Shown piece after piece: positions 43,969-54,396 of a DNA stretch of 64,000 nucleotides. Source of the DNA: CAYZTY01 sp964444665 (GTDB lineage Bacteria > Planctomycetota > Phycisphaerae > Sedimentisphaerales > CAYZTY01); assembly GCA_964444665.1 (NCBI GenBank), contig CAYUIE010000008.1, positions 62,001 through 126,000 of the forward strand. Reading direction: 5' to 3'. The first letter of the stretch is position 1. Each line of letters opens with the position of its first letter. The notes under the pieces were generated by a model. It was given only the letters and a program-made list of their open reading frames with translations, did not search any database and was not told the DNA's origin. Both the position numbers and the translations under genes were made by a program.

Positions 43969-44730
43969 CTACTTTTTATTTCCCATCCTGTCATTATGAA
44001 GTACCGTTTTAGTGTGACTTACAATATCTTTAATAGCTGTCCGGCAGAATAATGTTTGCCAAAAAGCCTTTGCCGTGGATTTCCACAGTTTCCACTTTAC
44101 TATCGAAACTTTCCCCGTTTTACGATTTTCACAAGGGACCGACTGTTCATAAATACGTAACCCACATTTGCACAGCACACCGGAAATAATGATATTCGGT
44201 GCGAAGGTATCAGAAGGAATTTGATACAATATCTTTTCCAAAATGCTCGACCGAATTAAGCGGTATGGCGTATTAACGTCAGTAACGCAAGTTCCATAAA
44301 TCAAACGCACAATAATACCAGCACATATGCTGATAAACTTGCGACCCATACTTTGCTTCCGTGCTATCCTTACGCCAAAAAGAGCATCAAATCTTTCCCT
44401 GTTTTCCCAGAGTGCCCTAAAGGAGTCGGGCTTCATTTCATCATCGCTGTCACATTGAAAAGTCCAATCTGCCAATTTTACTGATTCTTTATAACCCATT
44501 AGGATTGTCGGGCCGTGGCCGCTGTTTGTTTTATTAATTACCTCAATACGATTGTCATTACTAAAAACCTGCAGTGCTTCCTGTGTACCATCAGAAGAAC
44601 CATCGTTCAAAACAATAATGCGAAACCTCATACCAAGAGCACAAAGTGCGGAAATCCAGGATTTAAGCACCTTAACAATGCATTCTTCCTCATTGTACAC
44701 CGGCATGACAACTGCTAAATCAATTGCCAT
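43969..44730 (-). CDS. GT2 family glycosyltransferase
   Basis: A 253-aa soluble GT-A glycosyltransferase with VVMPVYNEEECIVKVL, RIIVLNDGSSDGTQEAL, the DxD-like TFQCDSDDEMKPDS and CVTDVNTPYRLIRSS. It resembles polyprenyl-phosphate sugar synthases but has no C-terminal membrane segments. It probably makes or extends lipid-linked sugars for the GT-C proteins in the same operon. It lies 53 nt upstream of glf and 114 nt after the 44845 gene. Confidence 0.88.
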   Translation of the reverse strand: MAIDLAVVMPVYNEEECIVKVLKSWISALCALGMRFRIIVLNDGSSDGTQEALQVFSNDNRIEVINKTNSGHGPTILMGYKESVKLADWTFQCDSDDEMKPDSFRALWENRERFDALFGVRIARKQSMGRKFISICAGIIVRLIYGTCVTDVNTPYRLIRSSILEKILYQIPSDTFAPNIIISGVLCKCGLRIYEQSVPCENRKTGKVSIVKWKLWKSTAKAFWQTLFCRTAIKDIVSHTKTVLHNDRMGNKK

Positions 44731-44844
44731 TTTGTCCTCCCTTGGGTACGAGACAGGCTTATGAAACTACTATCCGGTTTCTTAATTTGAAAAATGCCGT
44801 GACAACTCAAATTCAGTCAGGTTAAAAGCAAAGTACTGTCAAAA

Positions 44845-46473
44845 CTATTGGTTCTCTTCTTTTGTAATCTTGTAAAGCCATAAGCCATTTGCAGGATAAT
44901 AGATAGACTGACGGTATTCAGGATGCCCGGGATAAGCGGCATCACATACCAGGATTAGTTCTGCCTGATATCCTAATTTTTCAATTCTTTCCTTCAAACC
45001 AGGTAGCCACAGCGAATTTTCTACAGGCCAATGTGGCGATATGAGGAAGAAAGGCGGTTCCGGCAGTACATCACTTTCGTAATCAAGATTTTGCACTTCA
45101 ATGTCGGGATATTTACGCAGCATATATTTGATTGTATCCCCGCATCCGCCGTCGCCGTAAAATCCGAGTTTCCCGTTTTCTTCCCAGGCATTCACAAGAT
45201 CCTGCGTGGTATATGGGAAGACTCTTTCTTTATAAAAATGAGGCAAATTAATGCTCCACAAAACAAGATAGGTTATTGCCACAACACTAACAATAGCCTT
45301 GCCTAATCGTAACCTGATAAGAGCTCCAAAACCCAGTCCTGTAAAGATGAAAATAAATGGACTCATATATAAGGTCTGGCGTACTCCTCCGAAAGGATAC
45401 TTCATAAAAAGTGATAATAAGGCTGTAATAAGCAAGCTAATCATTCCAAAGAAAGAGAGATGTTTAGCGAGCCGGCCAAATCTGCCCCTAACTGAACAGT
45501 ACCACCCAATAACACAAATAATCACCAGGGGCAGCAAAGCCGGATTAAGTCTCCGGGGCCAATAAAGTGTTCCGTTGTAAAACAGGTTCAAATTGTAGGT
45601 CAAAAGGTCATAAGCCCGTAACAGAACGAAAGGAATAGCACCCAAATTGAGGGGATGATAATAAGGAGCTAAATAAAATCGATAACCAGTTTGGGTGTGA
45701 ATTGCATTTCCGATCCATGCCAAAAACACCGCTAAAAAACTTAATGTAAAAATACCAAAAACTACAACTTTCTTCTCCCTGTCCAGGTCTGAAAGTCGGA
45801 GGCCGGTTCTAACAAGTAAAAAGAATGATGAGACGAGTATCATGGTTAAACTCATATGTAAATAAATTGAAAAGCCGCAAACCAAAGTGTACAAAATACA
45901 CCACCGAATTAACTTCTCAATTTGTAGTACTTCCTTTTCGATTACATTAACAATTTTAAGATGTGCAATGATTATTGCCGCTGTCAGGAATGGAACTGCC
46001 CCATAGGGAATGATACGCTGGGAAAACTCCATCTGAACGACAGATATGGCTGTCAAAACGGCAGCAAAGACGGCTGGAGCAAAAAACTTTTTAACGTCAT
46101 TAGATTGATAAAGGAGGAATACTAAATAAAAAACAGCAAGGATAGCGGCGGACCCGAAAAATACTGATGGCATTCGACCAACCACTACCACACCTCCAAA
46201 TATCCTGCATGTAATTGCTATGATAATGGACCACGCAGGGCCAAGTGTAAGCTCCTGGGATTCCGCTGCAGCATATCTGCGTAATGATGTCGACATTTGC
46301 TTGAAAATCTGCTCGTCAAAATTGTCCGTTTCATCATTCCATAAAAATATATCCCCTAAAAAGAACAAACGAAGACCTACTCCGGTTAATAATATCAATA
46401 TTAATAGTATTAGTTTTGCCCTGCCGGGATGGTTTAGAAATCGCTGAGCATCTGGATTAGTAATTAGTTTCAT
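44845..46473 (-). CDS. GT39/ArnT-like membrane glycosyltransferase
   Basis: A 542-aa protein with about 12 membrane segments. LWNDETDNFDEQIFKQM in the first external loop holds the acidic Asp-Glu pair typical of active PMT/ArnT-like GT-C enzymes. A soluble C-terminal part of about 120 residues contains WEENGKLGFYGDGGCGDTI. It starts 2 nt after the stop of the propeller-fused GT-C gene, so the two are translationally coupled. Confidence 0.8.
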   Translation of the reverse strand: MKLITNPDAQRFLNHPGRAKLILLILILLTGVGLRLFFLGDIFLWNDETDNFDEQIFKQMSTSLRRYAAAESQELTLGPAWSIIIAITCRIFGGVVVVGRMPSVFFGSAAILAVFYLVFLLYQSNDVKKFFAPAVFAAVLTAISVVQMEFSQRIIPYGAVPFLTAAIIIAHLKIVNVIEKEVLQIEKLIRWCILYTLVCGFSIYLHMSLTMILVSSFFLLVRTGLRLSDLDREKKVVVFGIFTLSFLAVFLAWIGNAIHTQTGYRFYLAPYYHPLNLGAIPFVLLRAYDLLTYNLNLFYNGTLYWPRRLNPALLPLVIICVIGWYCSVRGRFGRLAKHLSFFGMISLLITALLSLFMKYPFGGVRQTLYMSPFIFIFTGLGFGALIRLRLGKAIVSVVAITYLVLWSINLPHFYKERVFPYTTQDLVNAWEENGKLGFYGDGGCGDTIKYMLRKYPDIEVQNLDYESDVLPEPPFFLISPHWPVENSLWLPGLKERIEKLGYQAELILVCDAAYPGHPEYRQSIYYPANGLWLYKITKEENQ

Positions 46474-46475
46474 TA

Positions 46476-49400
46476 TTATTTCTTTAAAAATGAAGTTGTA
46501 CCTGTGTCTTTTAAGCTAAACTTAGCCAGAATGCAATCCCCCGACCCCCAGCTTCCTCCCGTTTTCCTTATATCACCACCACCTTTAAAATAAACTTGAT
46601 AGGCATTCTTTACAGGCCAGCCATTACCATCAGAAGCCCCTGTAATATACAAGTTCCCATTTCTGTCTAAGAAACCCACACGGCCATTATCGTATGCACT
46701 GCCACCAATATAAGTCGAATAAAGCAGCTCTTCAAAGTTTGCCGATAGAATAACAAGAATCCCATCATGGCCGCCATTGTTCTGTGACTGAAAAGAAACG
46801 CTGCTTATTCCAGGAAAATCCGTTGATTGGGTCTCGCCAGTTATAAAGACATTTCCAGAATCATCCAGGTATATACTATCAAAACTCTCATTTCTATTTC
46901 CACCGATTAGGGTGCTTGATAAAAGCAAACCAGTGGGAGAGAATTTGGCTACACCCCAGTCAACATCTCCCTTTATTTTTGTTTGAAATGCATTCTGGGT
47001 AGTAGGAAAGCTATAGCTGGTAGTACAAACGGAGACATATGCGTTATCCTGTTTATCAATAGCAAGATTGTGAGTACTACTCCAATTATTACCGGCATCT
47101 CCAAAATAAGTACCATATACAAGCCCAGACCCATCTGGTTTTAGTTTTGCCAGGTATAAATCAACACCTCCATTAAAGGAGGTGTCATACACTCCAGTTA
47201 CAGTCGGTACATCAGTTGAGCGTGTACAAGTTGCAATATAAACATATCCATTATCGTCAACCCGGATAGAAGCCCCTACTGTATCATCGCCTGAACCACC
47301 CAACCAGGTGGCCCACAGCACTTTTGAACCGTCGCTTTTGATTTTAATTACTCCGGAATCCGAATTGCCTCCCGGAGGTGTTTTCTGAAATGCATTTGCA
47401 AACCATTCTGAAGGAGGCGTATCGGTTGTGTTCCAACGACCAGCCGAAACATAAACATCACCATTCTTGTCGATTGCCATATCTTGACACAAAGGCGAGA
47501 CACCAACATAACTGGACCAGGCCAAATCAGAGCCGTCCGGTTCAATTTTTGCTACAAAGCCGTTCTGCATCCCATATTTCCCATTGTACACACCTTTGAA
47601 AGTGGGTTGAAATCCATTTTTGATTGGAAAATCCGGCCCTGCGCGACCAGCAACGTATACATAGCCCGAATCGTCTACTTCAACTGAATAAGCAAGGTCA
47701 TAGCCCGGCCCTCCGATGAACGTGGACCATATCAGCCTGCCATCAGGGTCGAACTTGCTCACAAAGGCATCACAAGGACCGAAATCGCCTGTGTATCCTA
47801 AGTTGAATTTTGTGCTATATGCCCCAGCCGTTACGGGAAAGTCAGGTGAGGCAGTACCACCTGTTATGTAAACATTGCCCTGAGCGTCTGCAAAAACGTC
47901 ACGAGCAAGCTCCCAATCACTCCCCCCAAGGTAAGTGGAAAACGATAAATCGTAAACCATTTCCTGTTGCCTTTTTAATAATTCCTGGCTATTGAGAGGT
48001 CCCTCAATTACCTTAAAATTGGAATTTGTAATTGAAGGACCGTTGATAATCCATACCGGTCGGTCGATATATTCATTTAGCAATCGAGTTCTGATATCTC
48101 CATTTTGGTCCCAGGCATAAATAGGGACATCTGCCTTAAAATCAATTGGATTATATGACCACGCTGACTGATAATCTGAATAATTACCCCGGATCAGTAC
48201 CAGACTTTTTCCAAAATTATATTCCGCATTAAGTTGCCGAATATCCGGACGCATGCCACGATAGTGATGATATTTGTCTATGGCCCGCCATGGATAAAAA
48301 TTTAAAAAAGAAATAAGAATCAAGGAAAGTATTGCCGCTATCACCCGTATCGAATTAAGGGATGAGTCGGTTGCTGCGATTTCAAACTTCTCCTGTAACA
48401 CCTCAATACCTCTAAGGGTAAGACCCATAAGAGGAATAATCATCAGATACCAGTATCGCGCCCCAAAATCCGGACCGCCACTGAACCAATAAAGGCTGTA
48501 AGTTGCTGCGATAACGAAGATTATGATGAACAATAAATAGTCACTTTTTCGCTTGTTTTTAGAAAACAACAAGAACACAACCAGGAATAGAGAGCCGGTG
48601 CTCCAGCCAAATAACTCAACATTTATCATAAAAGTATTAAGATTGGCGTTGACCAATGCTTCAAACATACTATGGCCGGGATAGACATCGATCGCCCAGC
48701 CGAAACCCCTTTGCGGACCAAAGCCGATCGCATTTGACATATGTCCGTAGTATTTCTCGTAATAGGCGGTAAGAGGAAATGTTGTCCGGTTACCAGTAAT
48801 TTGCTTATTATATGCAAAGATAGTCGAACCAATAATAATTGTACCAATAACAAACGCGATAATTGAAGATAATTTTAGTCTTCGGCCAAAAACACTAATA
48901 GCCCAAAGTCCAAGAAGCCCTGCTACGATAATGCCATCCAGCGGCCTGATTAGACTCACCATGCCGGTCGCCACACCGCCCAACAATCCCCAATAAGCCT
49001 TGCCGCTCTTTTGGGCCTTGGCAATGCCCAGCACCGCAATTAAAGTACAGGTAAGCGTGAATGTATGACTCATAAAGTTCATTGCCATAAATATGTACCA
49101 CGGTGAAACACATAATAAGAGCACTATAGCGCGTGCCTTTGGACGGCCGGCAATTTCCCTGATTAAAATATAGCAAAGCAATATATTTAATCCCGCCAGC
49201 ACAGGATTGACAAGCCAAACGGCTCCAAGAAGAACTCCAATTGCCAGGACTAAAGGCCATCCTGGGGAAAAAATGGAATACCATATATGCGATTCGACAG
49301 GAATCATATAAATGCTGAATGCCTCAGGAACAGCAGGAGCAGGAACTGAGAGCGAGCCGTTTGCCAGATATCGTGCCTGATATAAATACATTAATTCGTC

Positions 49401-50168
49401 AGGTATATGCGGACAGTACTGGTATGAAAGCAGGCAAAGAACAGAAGAGAAAACTATTACCCAAACAACGGCCAACACAGCAAAGCCGTCTAAATATGCA
49501 TTTTTCTTTGTATTCTCCTTCACAGATTGTCTGAAAAATCTGTCGAATTTTTGTTTCAATGAAATGAGCATCTCTTCAGGAACAGCCATTGCTACCAAAA
49601 TAATATTTCCAAGATTCACGGCCTGCACAAAGCCAGCAAAGACAACTTCAGCAGCATATATTTCTCTTTCAGAAGACACTGTGGCGCTTGTCAGAAAAAA
49701 GGCCCCACCAATTCCCAAGAGCTGCCAAAAACTAAAATTACGACCAATCCAACCTCGAATTATTGGCCAACGGTTTCTCAAGCCGAAAATTACCACTGCT
49801 GTTTGCACTATCAAGAAAGCCAGGATTGCCGGATGTGTCTGTGTCAGCAAATTATAAAAAGTTTTATAATGCTGATACCTTATCTGCTGCCCTGCTTCAA
49901 TTAACTGTAAAGCAACAGCCTGACCCGTAAGAGCTAACGCAAATAGGAACGCAAATTTTCTAAGACGTCCTGCTATCGACAATCCTAAAATGACCAGGGA
50001 TATGCCCACAGAAATTGGAAGACAGAATCCTCCCTCAAGACATCCCTCAACATCTCTAAACCTGGGATCAATAAACGACCAGACAAGAAGCAATATTCCA
50101 ACTAACCAGAATAAAATCTGTAGAATGCGATGGGAAGTTGTAAACTCTAAGAGTCGTGACTTTTTCAT
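46476..50168 (-). CDS. GT-C membrane glycosyltransferase fused to seven-repeat SBBP propeller
   Basis: A 1230-aa two-part protein. Residues 1-640 carry about 13 membrane segments with an ArnT-like first loop (CPHIPDELMYLYQARYLANG) and a short external region. Residues about 740-1215 contain seven consecutive SBBP-type units, each opening with an S/A/G-T-(Y/F/W/L)-(L/I/F)-G-G-like strand (TYLGGS, TFIGGP, SYVGVS, TWLGGS, TYFGDA, TLIGGN, TYIGGS) followed by D-x-x-G-(N/Y)-(V/L)-Y. Seven blades make a closed beta-propeller, expected outside the membrane. The propeller could bind the acceptor glycan or a protein. A GT-C/SBBP fusion is not an arrangement I know as common. Confidence 0.85.
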   Translation of the reverse strand: MKKSRLLEFTTSHRILQILFWLVGILLLVWSFIDPRFRDVEGCLEGGFCLPISVGISLVILGLSIAGRLRKFAFLFALALTGQAVALQLIEAGQQIRYQHYKTFYNLLTQTHPAILAFLIVQTAVVIFGLRNRWPIIRGWIGRNFSFWQLLGIGGAFFLTSATVSSEREIYAAEVVFAGFVQAVNLGNIILVAMAVPEEMLISLKQKFDRFFRQSVKENTKKNAYLDGFAVLAVVWVIVFSSVLCLLSYQYCPHIPDELMYLYQARYLANGSLSVPAPAVPEAFSIYMIPVESHIWYSIFSPGWPLVLAIGVLLGAVWLVNPVLAGLNILLCYILIREIAGRPKARAIVLLLCVSPWYIFMAMNFMSHTFTLTCTLIAVLGIAKAQKSGKAYWGLLGGVATGMVSLIRPLDGIIVAGLLGLWAISVFGRRLKLSSIIAFVIGTIIIGSTIFAYNKQITGNRTTFPLTAYYEKYYGHMSNAIGFGPQRGFGWAIDVYPGHSMFEALVNANLNTFMINVELFGWSTGSLFLVVFLLFSKNKRKSDYLLFIIIFVIAATYSLYWFSGGPDFGARYWYLMIIPLMGLTLRGIEVLQEKFEIAATDSSLNSIRVIAAILSLILISFLNFYPWRAIDKYHHYRGMRPDIRQLNAEYNFGKSLVLIRGNYSDYQSAWSYNPIDFKADVPIYAWDQNGDIRTRLLNEYIDRPVWIINGPSITNSNFKVIEGPLNSQELLKRQQEMVYDLSFSTYLGGSDWELARDVFADAQGNVYITGGTASPDFPVTAGAYSTKFNLGYTGDFGPCDAFVSKFDPDGRLIWSTFIGGPGYDLAYSVEVDDSGYVYVAGRAGPDFPIKNGFQPTFKGVYNGKYGMQNGFVAKIEPDGSDLAWSSYVGVSPLCQDMAIDKNGDVYVSAGRWNTTDTPPSEWFANAFQKTPPGGNSDSGVIKIKSDGSKVLWATWLGGSGDDTVGASIRVDDNGYVYIATCTRSTDVPTVTGVYDTSFNGGVDLYLAKLKPDGSGLVYGTYFGDAGNNWSSTHNLAIDKQDNAYVSVCTTSYSFPTTQNAFQTKIKGDVDWGVAKFSPTGLLLSSTLIGGNRNESFDSIYLDDSGNVFITGETQSTDFPGISSVSFQSQNNGGHDGILVILSANFEELLYSTYIGGSAYDNGRVGFLDRNGNLYITGASDGNGWPVKNAYQVYFKGGGDIRKTGGSWGSGDCILAKFSLKDTGTTSFLKK

Positions 50169-50451
50169 AAAACTTATGCTTACTGGTATGATTTCCTTTT
50201 AATAATAAATTTAGCCTGGTTGATGTTCTAAAAACCGAGCAGCTTTAAAGAATCGTCTTGAGATTATTAACCTCTTATTTTATCTTTCCTTAAATAAATA
50301 GAAAAGATGTTGGTTTCTTCTATGTATACTTTCCTAAAAAGTCTCTTTCAAGACACAGCATCATAATCGAAATGATTCCCAAAGGATATTGAAAAACATC
50401 TTTTTAATTTATGTAAATGGAGCTATTCCTACTACTGATACTACCATAGAT

Positions 50452-52044
50452 TCAAATTAATTCTTTTTGAAGAACCGCCATATAATGAACTGAATAGGAG
50501 TATAGAGAGCTAGCCTCCAGGCGTCGCTCTAACGCTAGAAATGGCCGCATCAGCCACTGAGGAATAAAATCCGGCAGGAAGGTGAAATACTGGAGAGAGA
50601 CAAGCTTCATTCCATTTACATTCTCCCAATAATATGGGTCGATCCATCGTTCAGTGCCTACGTCGATACTCTTCAAAATTGGGAAGACATACCCCATGTA
50701 GAAACGAAAGAGCGGATTGCGTGGATTTGTCTCTTGTATAATAAAACGACCGTTAGGCCTTAAAACTCGTGCAACCTCACGGCACACTTTTTCCTGTGAA
50801 TTAATATCTGGCAGGTGATGCAATACTCCCACTGCATAAACGAAATCAAAACAAGCGTCCCCGAAAGGCAGGGCTTGTGCATTCCCGGTAAATGCTTTAA
50901 CGCCTGCTATTTGTGCTTTCTGAACTAACTTGCTGGCAGAATCAATCCCTACTACCGAGTACCCGCGTTTAATAAGTTCCAAACACTGAAGACCGATACC
51001 ACACCCTATATCAAGGCCGAAGCTTGTGGAGGATGTTGGGTCCGGCAGGGCTTTTGTGATAAGATTTATCTTCTTGTCAAGCAAGTAATCCCAAATGTGA
51101 TCCGAGAATTGTTTTTTATATTCTTGAGAAATCCGGTCAAAGTGGGTAACGCTGTCACTTACTTTTACTTGTTGTAGTACCTTCAGCTCAAAAAGTAGAA
51201 ATACTACACCTACCATGATTGACATGCCAGTGCTCGCTAAGCGGATGATAGATACGATAACAACACTTTGAGAAAGAGGAAGACCAAGATGTTGCAGCTG
51301 TAAGATAGCTATAGTACCCGTAGAACCAACACCAGCTGGCATTAACGTCATGCCTCCTAAAAGTGTTGCAGTGCTGAAAATGCGCATTCCAATAATGGGT
51401 GCAACCCAGGTTTTATAGCTCACAGCTGCCAGGCTAACCATTAGAGCCGCTGGTACCCAGGCAAGAAGCGAGATACCAAAACCTATTAACAGAATCCTTA
51501 CTTTACAGAGCTGTGCCGCGGTGCCATGAGGAAAACCAACAATCTTTGAAATACTGACTATCGCCACTCCGAGGAGCCCAGCCACCAAAATAAATAATGC
51601 CATTACTAACCGCATACGCCCTGTTTGGGAGGTGAATATACCTATCATTGCCAATGCGATGATATCGAAAAGCCGCTCCACCACCAGAATTAATGTTGTG
51701 GTCCGAATCGGAATGCCGAACTTCCGCCGCATAAACAGGCTACGAATAACTTCTCCAATATAAACAGGTGTAGCAATACCAACAAGCGAGGCAAGAAATA
51801 TAACCAGGCTTTGTCGTGCAGGCACGCGTATATTGACATTTCGGAGCAGAAATCGCCAGCGTATAAACCTCGTTAAAATACACAATACTGTAATGGTGCA
51901 GAGCAAAGAAAGGTAGCCATAGCTAATTCGTAACAGGCTGTCTAAATACTCGCCACCTCCAGTATGATAAATCCAGAGTCCTGCAATAATAACGCCAAGC
52001 AAAATAAGGCTTATGTTGATATATAACAGTCGGCGTTTTGTCAT
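50452..52044 (-). CDS. Fusion of flippase-like (LPG_synthase_TM) domain and methyltransferase
   Basis: A 530-aa protein. Residues 1-290 are an eight-span LPG_synthase_TM/UPF0104-type domain (IATPVYIGEVIRSLFMRRKF, ILVVERLFDIIAL, LMPAGVGSTGTIAIL), the fold also proposed to flip lipid-linked sugars. Residues about 300-530 are a class I SAM methyltransferase with FGLDIGCGIGLQCLELIKRG, ALPFGDACFDFVYAVGVLHH and VLRPNGRFIIQETNP. The catalytic domain would face the cytoplasm. The start lies 2 nt after the previous stop on this strand, implying coupling with the 52047 membrane protein. The substrate is unknown; a lipid-linked glycan is a reasonable guess. Confidence 0.85.
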   Translation of the reverse strand: MTKRRLLYINISLILLGVIIAGLWIYHTGGGEYLDSLLRISYGYLSLLCTITVLCILTRFIRWRFLLRNVNIRVPARQSLVIFLASLVGIATPVYIGEVIRSLFMRRKFGIPIRTTTLILVVERLFDIIALAMIGIFTSQTGRMRLVMALFILVAGLLGVAIVSISKIVGFPHGTAAQLCKVRILLIGFGISLLAWVPAALMVSLAAVSYKTWVAPIIGMRIFSTATLLGGMTLMPAGVGSTGTIAILQLQHLGLPLSQSVVIVSIIRLASTGMSIMVGVVFLLFELKVLQQVKVSDSVTHFDRISQEYKKQFSDHIWDYLLDKKINLITKALPDPTSSTSFGLDIGCGIGLQCLELIKRGYSVVGIDSASKLVQKAQIAGVKAFTGNAQALPFGDACFDFVYAVGVLHHLPDINSQEKVCREVARVLRPNGRFIIQETNPRNPLFRFYMGYVFPILKSIDVGTERWIDPYYWENVNGMKLVSLQYFTFLPDFIPQWLMRPFLALERRLEASSLYSYSVHYMAVLQKELI

Positions 52045-52046
52045 TG

Positions 52047-54089
52047 TTAGCGTTCTACTCCCAATCTCGACAGAATAGGACCCATGTCAATCCCGAGCTC
52101 TTCCAGGACTTCCACCACATTGATAATTGGCGGCCCATCTTTCAAAGGCACCGAACGGAAGATGATGCCACGCGGAATTTCATATACCTTGCTCACCACC
52201 GGAGTTGGTGGTCGAATCGCGAGATGGCTTTCCCAGACAGAGAAACTACGTATATATAGTGCAACATTCTCCTCTTGGACTTGGAGGTGCATACCGATTG
52301 GCGGGGGCTGAGTTGCCGGCTGTAGTACGTAGTTCACATTTCGAGCAGTACCACATGCCTGATTTGCATAATAGTTCCAAATAAGCGGCGAACCACCATA
52401 GCTTTCAAATGGTACATTCTGGTCCCAAGTATACGGGAAAAGATGTCTTAGCATCTCTGAACGCCGAAATGCGGCTGGATCATGATTCTCATATCCTCCG
52501 ATGCGATCCTCTATTGTAGTGCCGACAAATCGACCAATCGTGTGTGGAGCAGCACTTTGAGGTAGTGAGATTAACAAAGCCACAACATAAATTATGGCAA
52601 TACAAACGAGTATAGGGGATTTATATCGAGAGTTTTCTATTTTTTCATTCCTCCAAAAAACCACAATCGGTAAAATCATAGCAGGTACAAAATGATGGAG
52701 TACAATGTGTGCCTGGACGTAAAAGAAAAAAAAGTATGTAACTGTAACAACTGTTAGACTCCTGGCTACTTTATCCTGAGACCGCCACATTAAAAGCGCT
52801 GCTGAAGGGAGTATCCCGCTGGGTATCACTATGAATAAAATGCGGCGCCAGTCAGCCCATTGTAAAAAGGCAAACCGCCTTAGGAAACCCACGAAAGCAT
52901 ATTCACCCCCAGGAGTTGATTGGTTTACCAGCGTTAAAAGAAAAGGTGCAACCGCCGTTATTATAAGACAGACTATAGAAGCTGAAACGGCCAACACTAT
53001 CTGCTTCCAGGGTCGACGCCTCCATATAAGCAATACTGATAACAACCAGAAACAGATGAGTAGTATTCCATTAGGACTTGAAAAATATGTCAATGCTATT
53101 AAGAGCCACATCCATTTTTGTTCTTTCCTGAGAAACTCCAAGATAAATCCAAGGAAACAAACCATTAATAGTGTATCTTGTGTAGCAGGCAGAGCAATAT
53201 CAGCAGAGTATGGACTATAGGTGGCGCTAAAGGCCATTACTACGACATATATAGTCAGCCCCAACCAAATCAACCATTGGCCCGATAGTGATAGAGGTTT
53301 AGTACGGCCATACTCGACAAGTGCAAGAATAGCTCCAAAAAGTGCAATAATATACAACAAAAATGGCAGTCGTGCAGAAGCCTCAACTTCCCCAAACAAA
53401 CGTATAAACCATGATGTGGGAAACGCAAAAAGCATTGATGTAATACCAGGGAACAAAGCAACTCCTCCAGCCGAATGATGCCAGAATGGCAGAGGCTGGA
53501 AAAGGAGAAGGCGGGCTGCTTCATACGCATGAATCCCATCACCATTGAAGTTCTCCCAATAAAACTTGGGTGTTAGCGTAATAAGCAGTAATAGTGGTAT
53601 AACCACCATTGACAAAAGAGTAGCAACGGCATATGGACTTTTGAGTGGCCATATCAACGAGTGTCCCTTAGAAACACGCATATACAGAATTCCAAAACAT
53701 CCAAGTGAACACCCCACAACAACCCAAGCAAACCAGATGCCACGAAGTGAATTTCCTATTACCGACTGCGTAATACCTGCGGCAAAACTGATAACGACAA
53801 GACTTAGCACAAATCCAGTCAACACCCATTGGCCAATGCCTTTTGCAGAATTTAATGCAAGTGAGAGAAATAATCCCGGTGAGAGAAAGAGAAGACAAGC
53901 GCTCATAACTACGAGTGGTGACCAGAGATAAAGTATGAACGCATAATCAGGCCTGAAATATGGATGTATCGAATCAGCCAATGGAAATAATGCTCCTACA
54001 TCTCGTACTACGCCACAACCTACCAATGCAGGAATCCAGGAAATGACAATTATGACGAAGATCTGTAATATGTTTTTAATTTTTACCAT
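52047..54089 (-). CDS. Large GT-C-like membrane protein
   Basis: A 680-aa polytopic protein with about 13-14 membrane segments and a soluble C-terminal portion (about 510-680). The loop FYWENFNGDGIHAYEAARLL resembles the acidic first external loop of GT-C enzymes but lies well into the protein, after four or five membrane segments. The later GGVALFPGITSMLFAFPTSW fits the acceptor-side loop of this group. I cannot assign a closer family. It is coupled to the flippase-methyltransferase fusion downstream. The 307 nt upstream (54090-54396) hold no gene or signal I can support. Confidence 0.65.
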   Translation of the reverse strand: MVKIKNILQIFVIIVISWIPALVGCGVVRDVGALFPLADSIHPYFRPDYAFILYLWSPLVVMSACLLFLSPGLFLSLALNSAKGIGQWVLTGFVLSLVVISFAAGITQSVIGNSLRGIWFAWVVVGCSLGCFGILYMRVSKGHSLIWPLKSPYAVATLLSMVVIPLLLLITLTPKFYWENFNGDGIHAYEAARLLLFQPLPFWHHSAGGVALFPGITSMLFAFPTSWFIRLFGEVEASARLPFLLYIIALFGAILALVEYGRTKPLSLSGQWLIWLGLTIYVVVMAFSATYSPYSADIALPATQDTLLMVCFLGFILEFLRKEQKWMWLLIALTYFSSPNGILLICFWLLSVLLIWRRRPWKQIVLAVSASIVCLIITAVAPFLLTLVNQSTPGGEYAFVGFLRRFAFLQWADWRRILFIVIPSGILPSAALLMWRSQDKVARSLTVVTVTYFFFFYVQAHIVLHHFVPAMILPIVVFWRNEKIENSRYKSPILVCIAIIYVVALLISLPQSAAPHTIGRFVGTTIEDRIGGYENHDPAAFRRSEMLRHLFPYTWDQNVPFESYGGSPLIWNYYANQACGTARNVNYVLQPATQPPPIGMHLQVQEENVALYIRSFSVWESHLAIRPPTPVVSKVYEIPRGIIFRSVPLKDGPPIINVVEVLEELGIDMGPILSRLGVER

Positions 54090-54396
54090 GATGAGACCAG
54101 GTTATATGTGGAAGATAAAAAGTATTTGTTCAATTGAAAGTGTCACTTTTAAGAGGTCAAAAACAGCTGTATACAACACAAGAAATAATTTATTCCAGCA
54201 AAGGTCTGAAGTTTATTCAGGAATCCTTAATCTTAAAACAAGGTGAGTAACCAACGAAAGTTGCCGGCAAGAAAACTTTGTGATATGTAAGGTGAACCTT
54301 CCCTCTCATCTACGGCAAAGATTATAAGCCGAACCACAGCTAATGCAATCAAAACACGCCTTATTGCTTTCATTAGCACTTGAAAGAATCGTGAAC

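Noticed and set aside
46476..47950. Internal periodicity considered as a non-coding repeat
   Set aside because: It corresponds to the seven in-frame SBBP units at protein level, with DNA that is well diverged.
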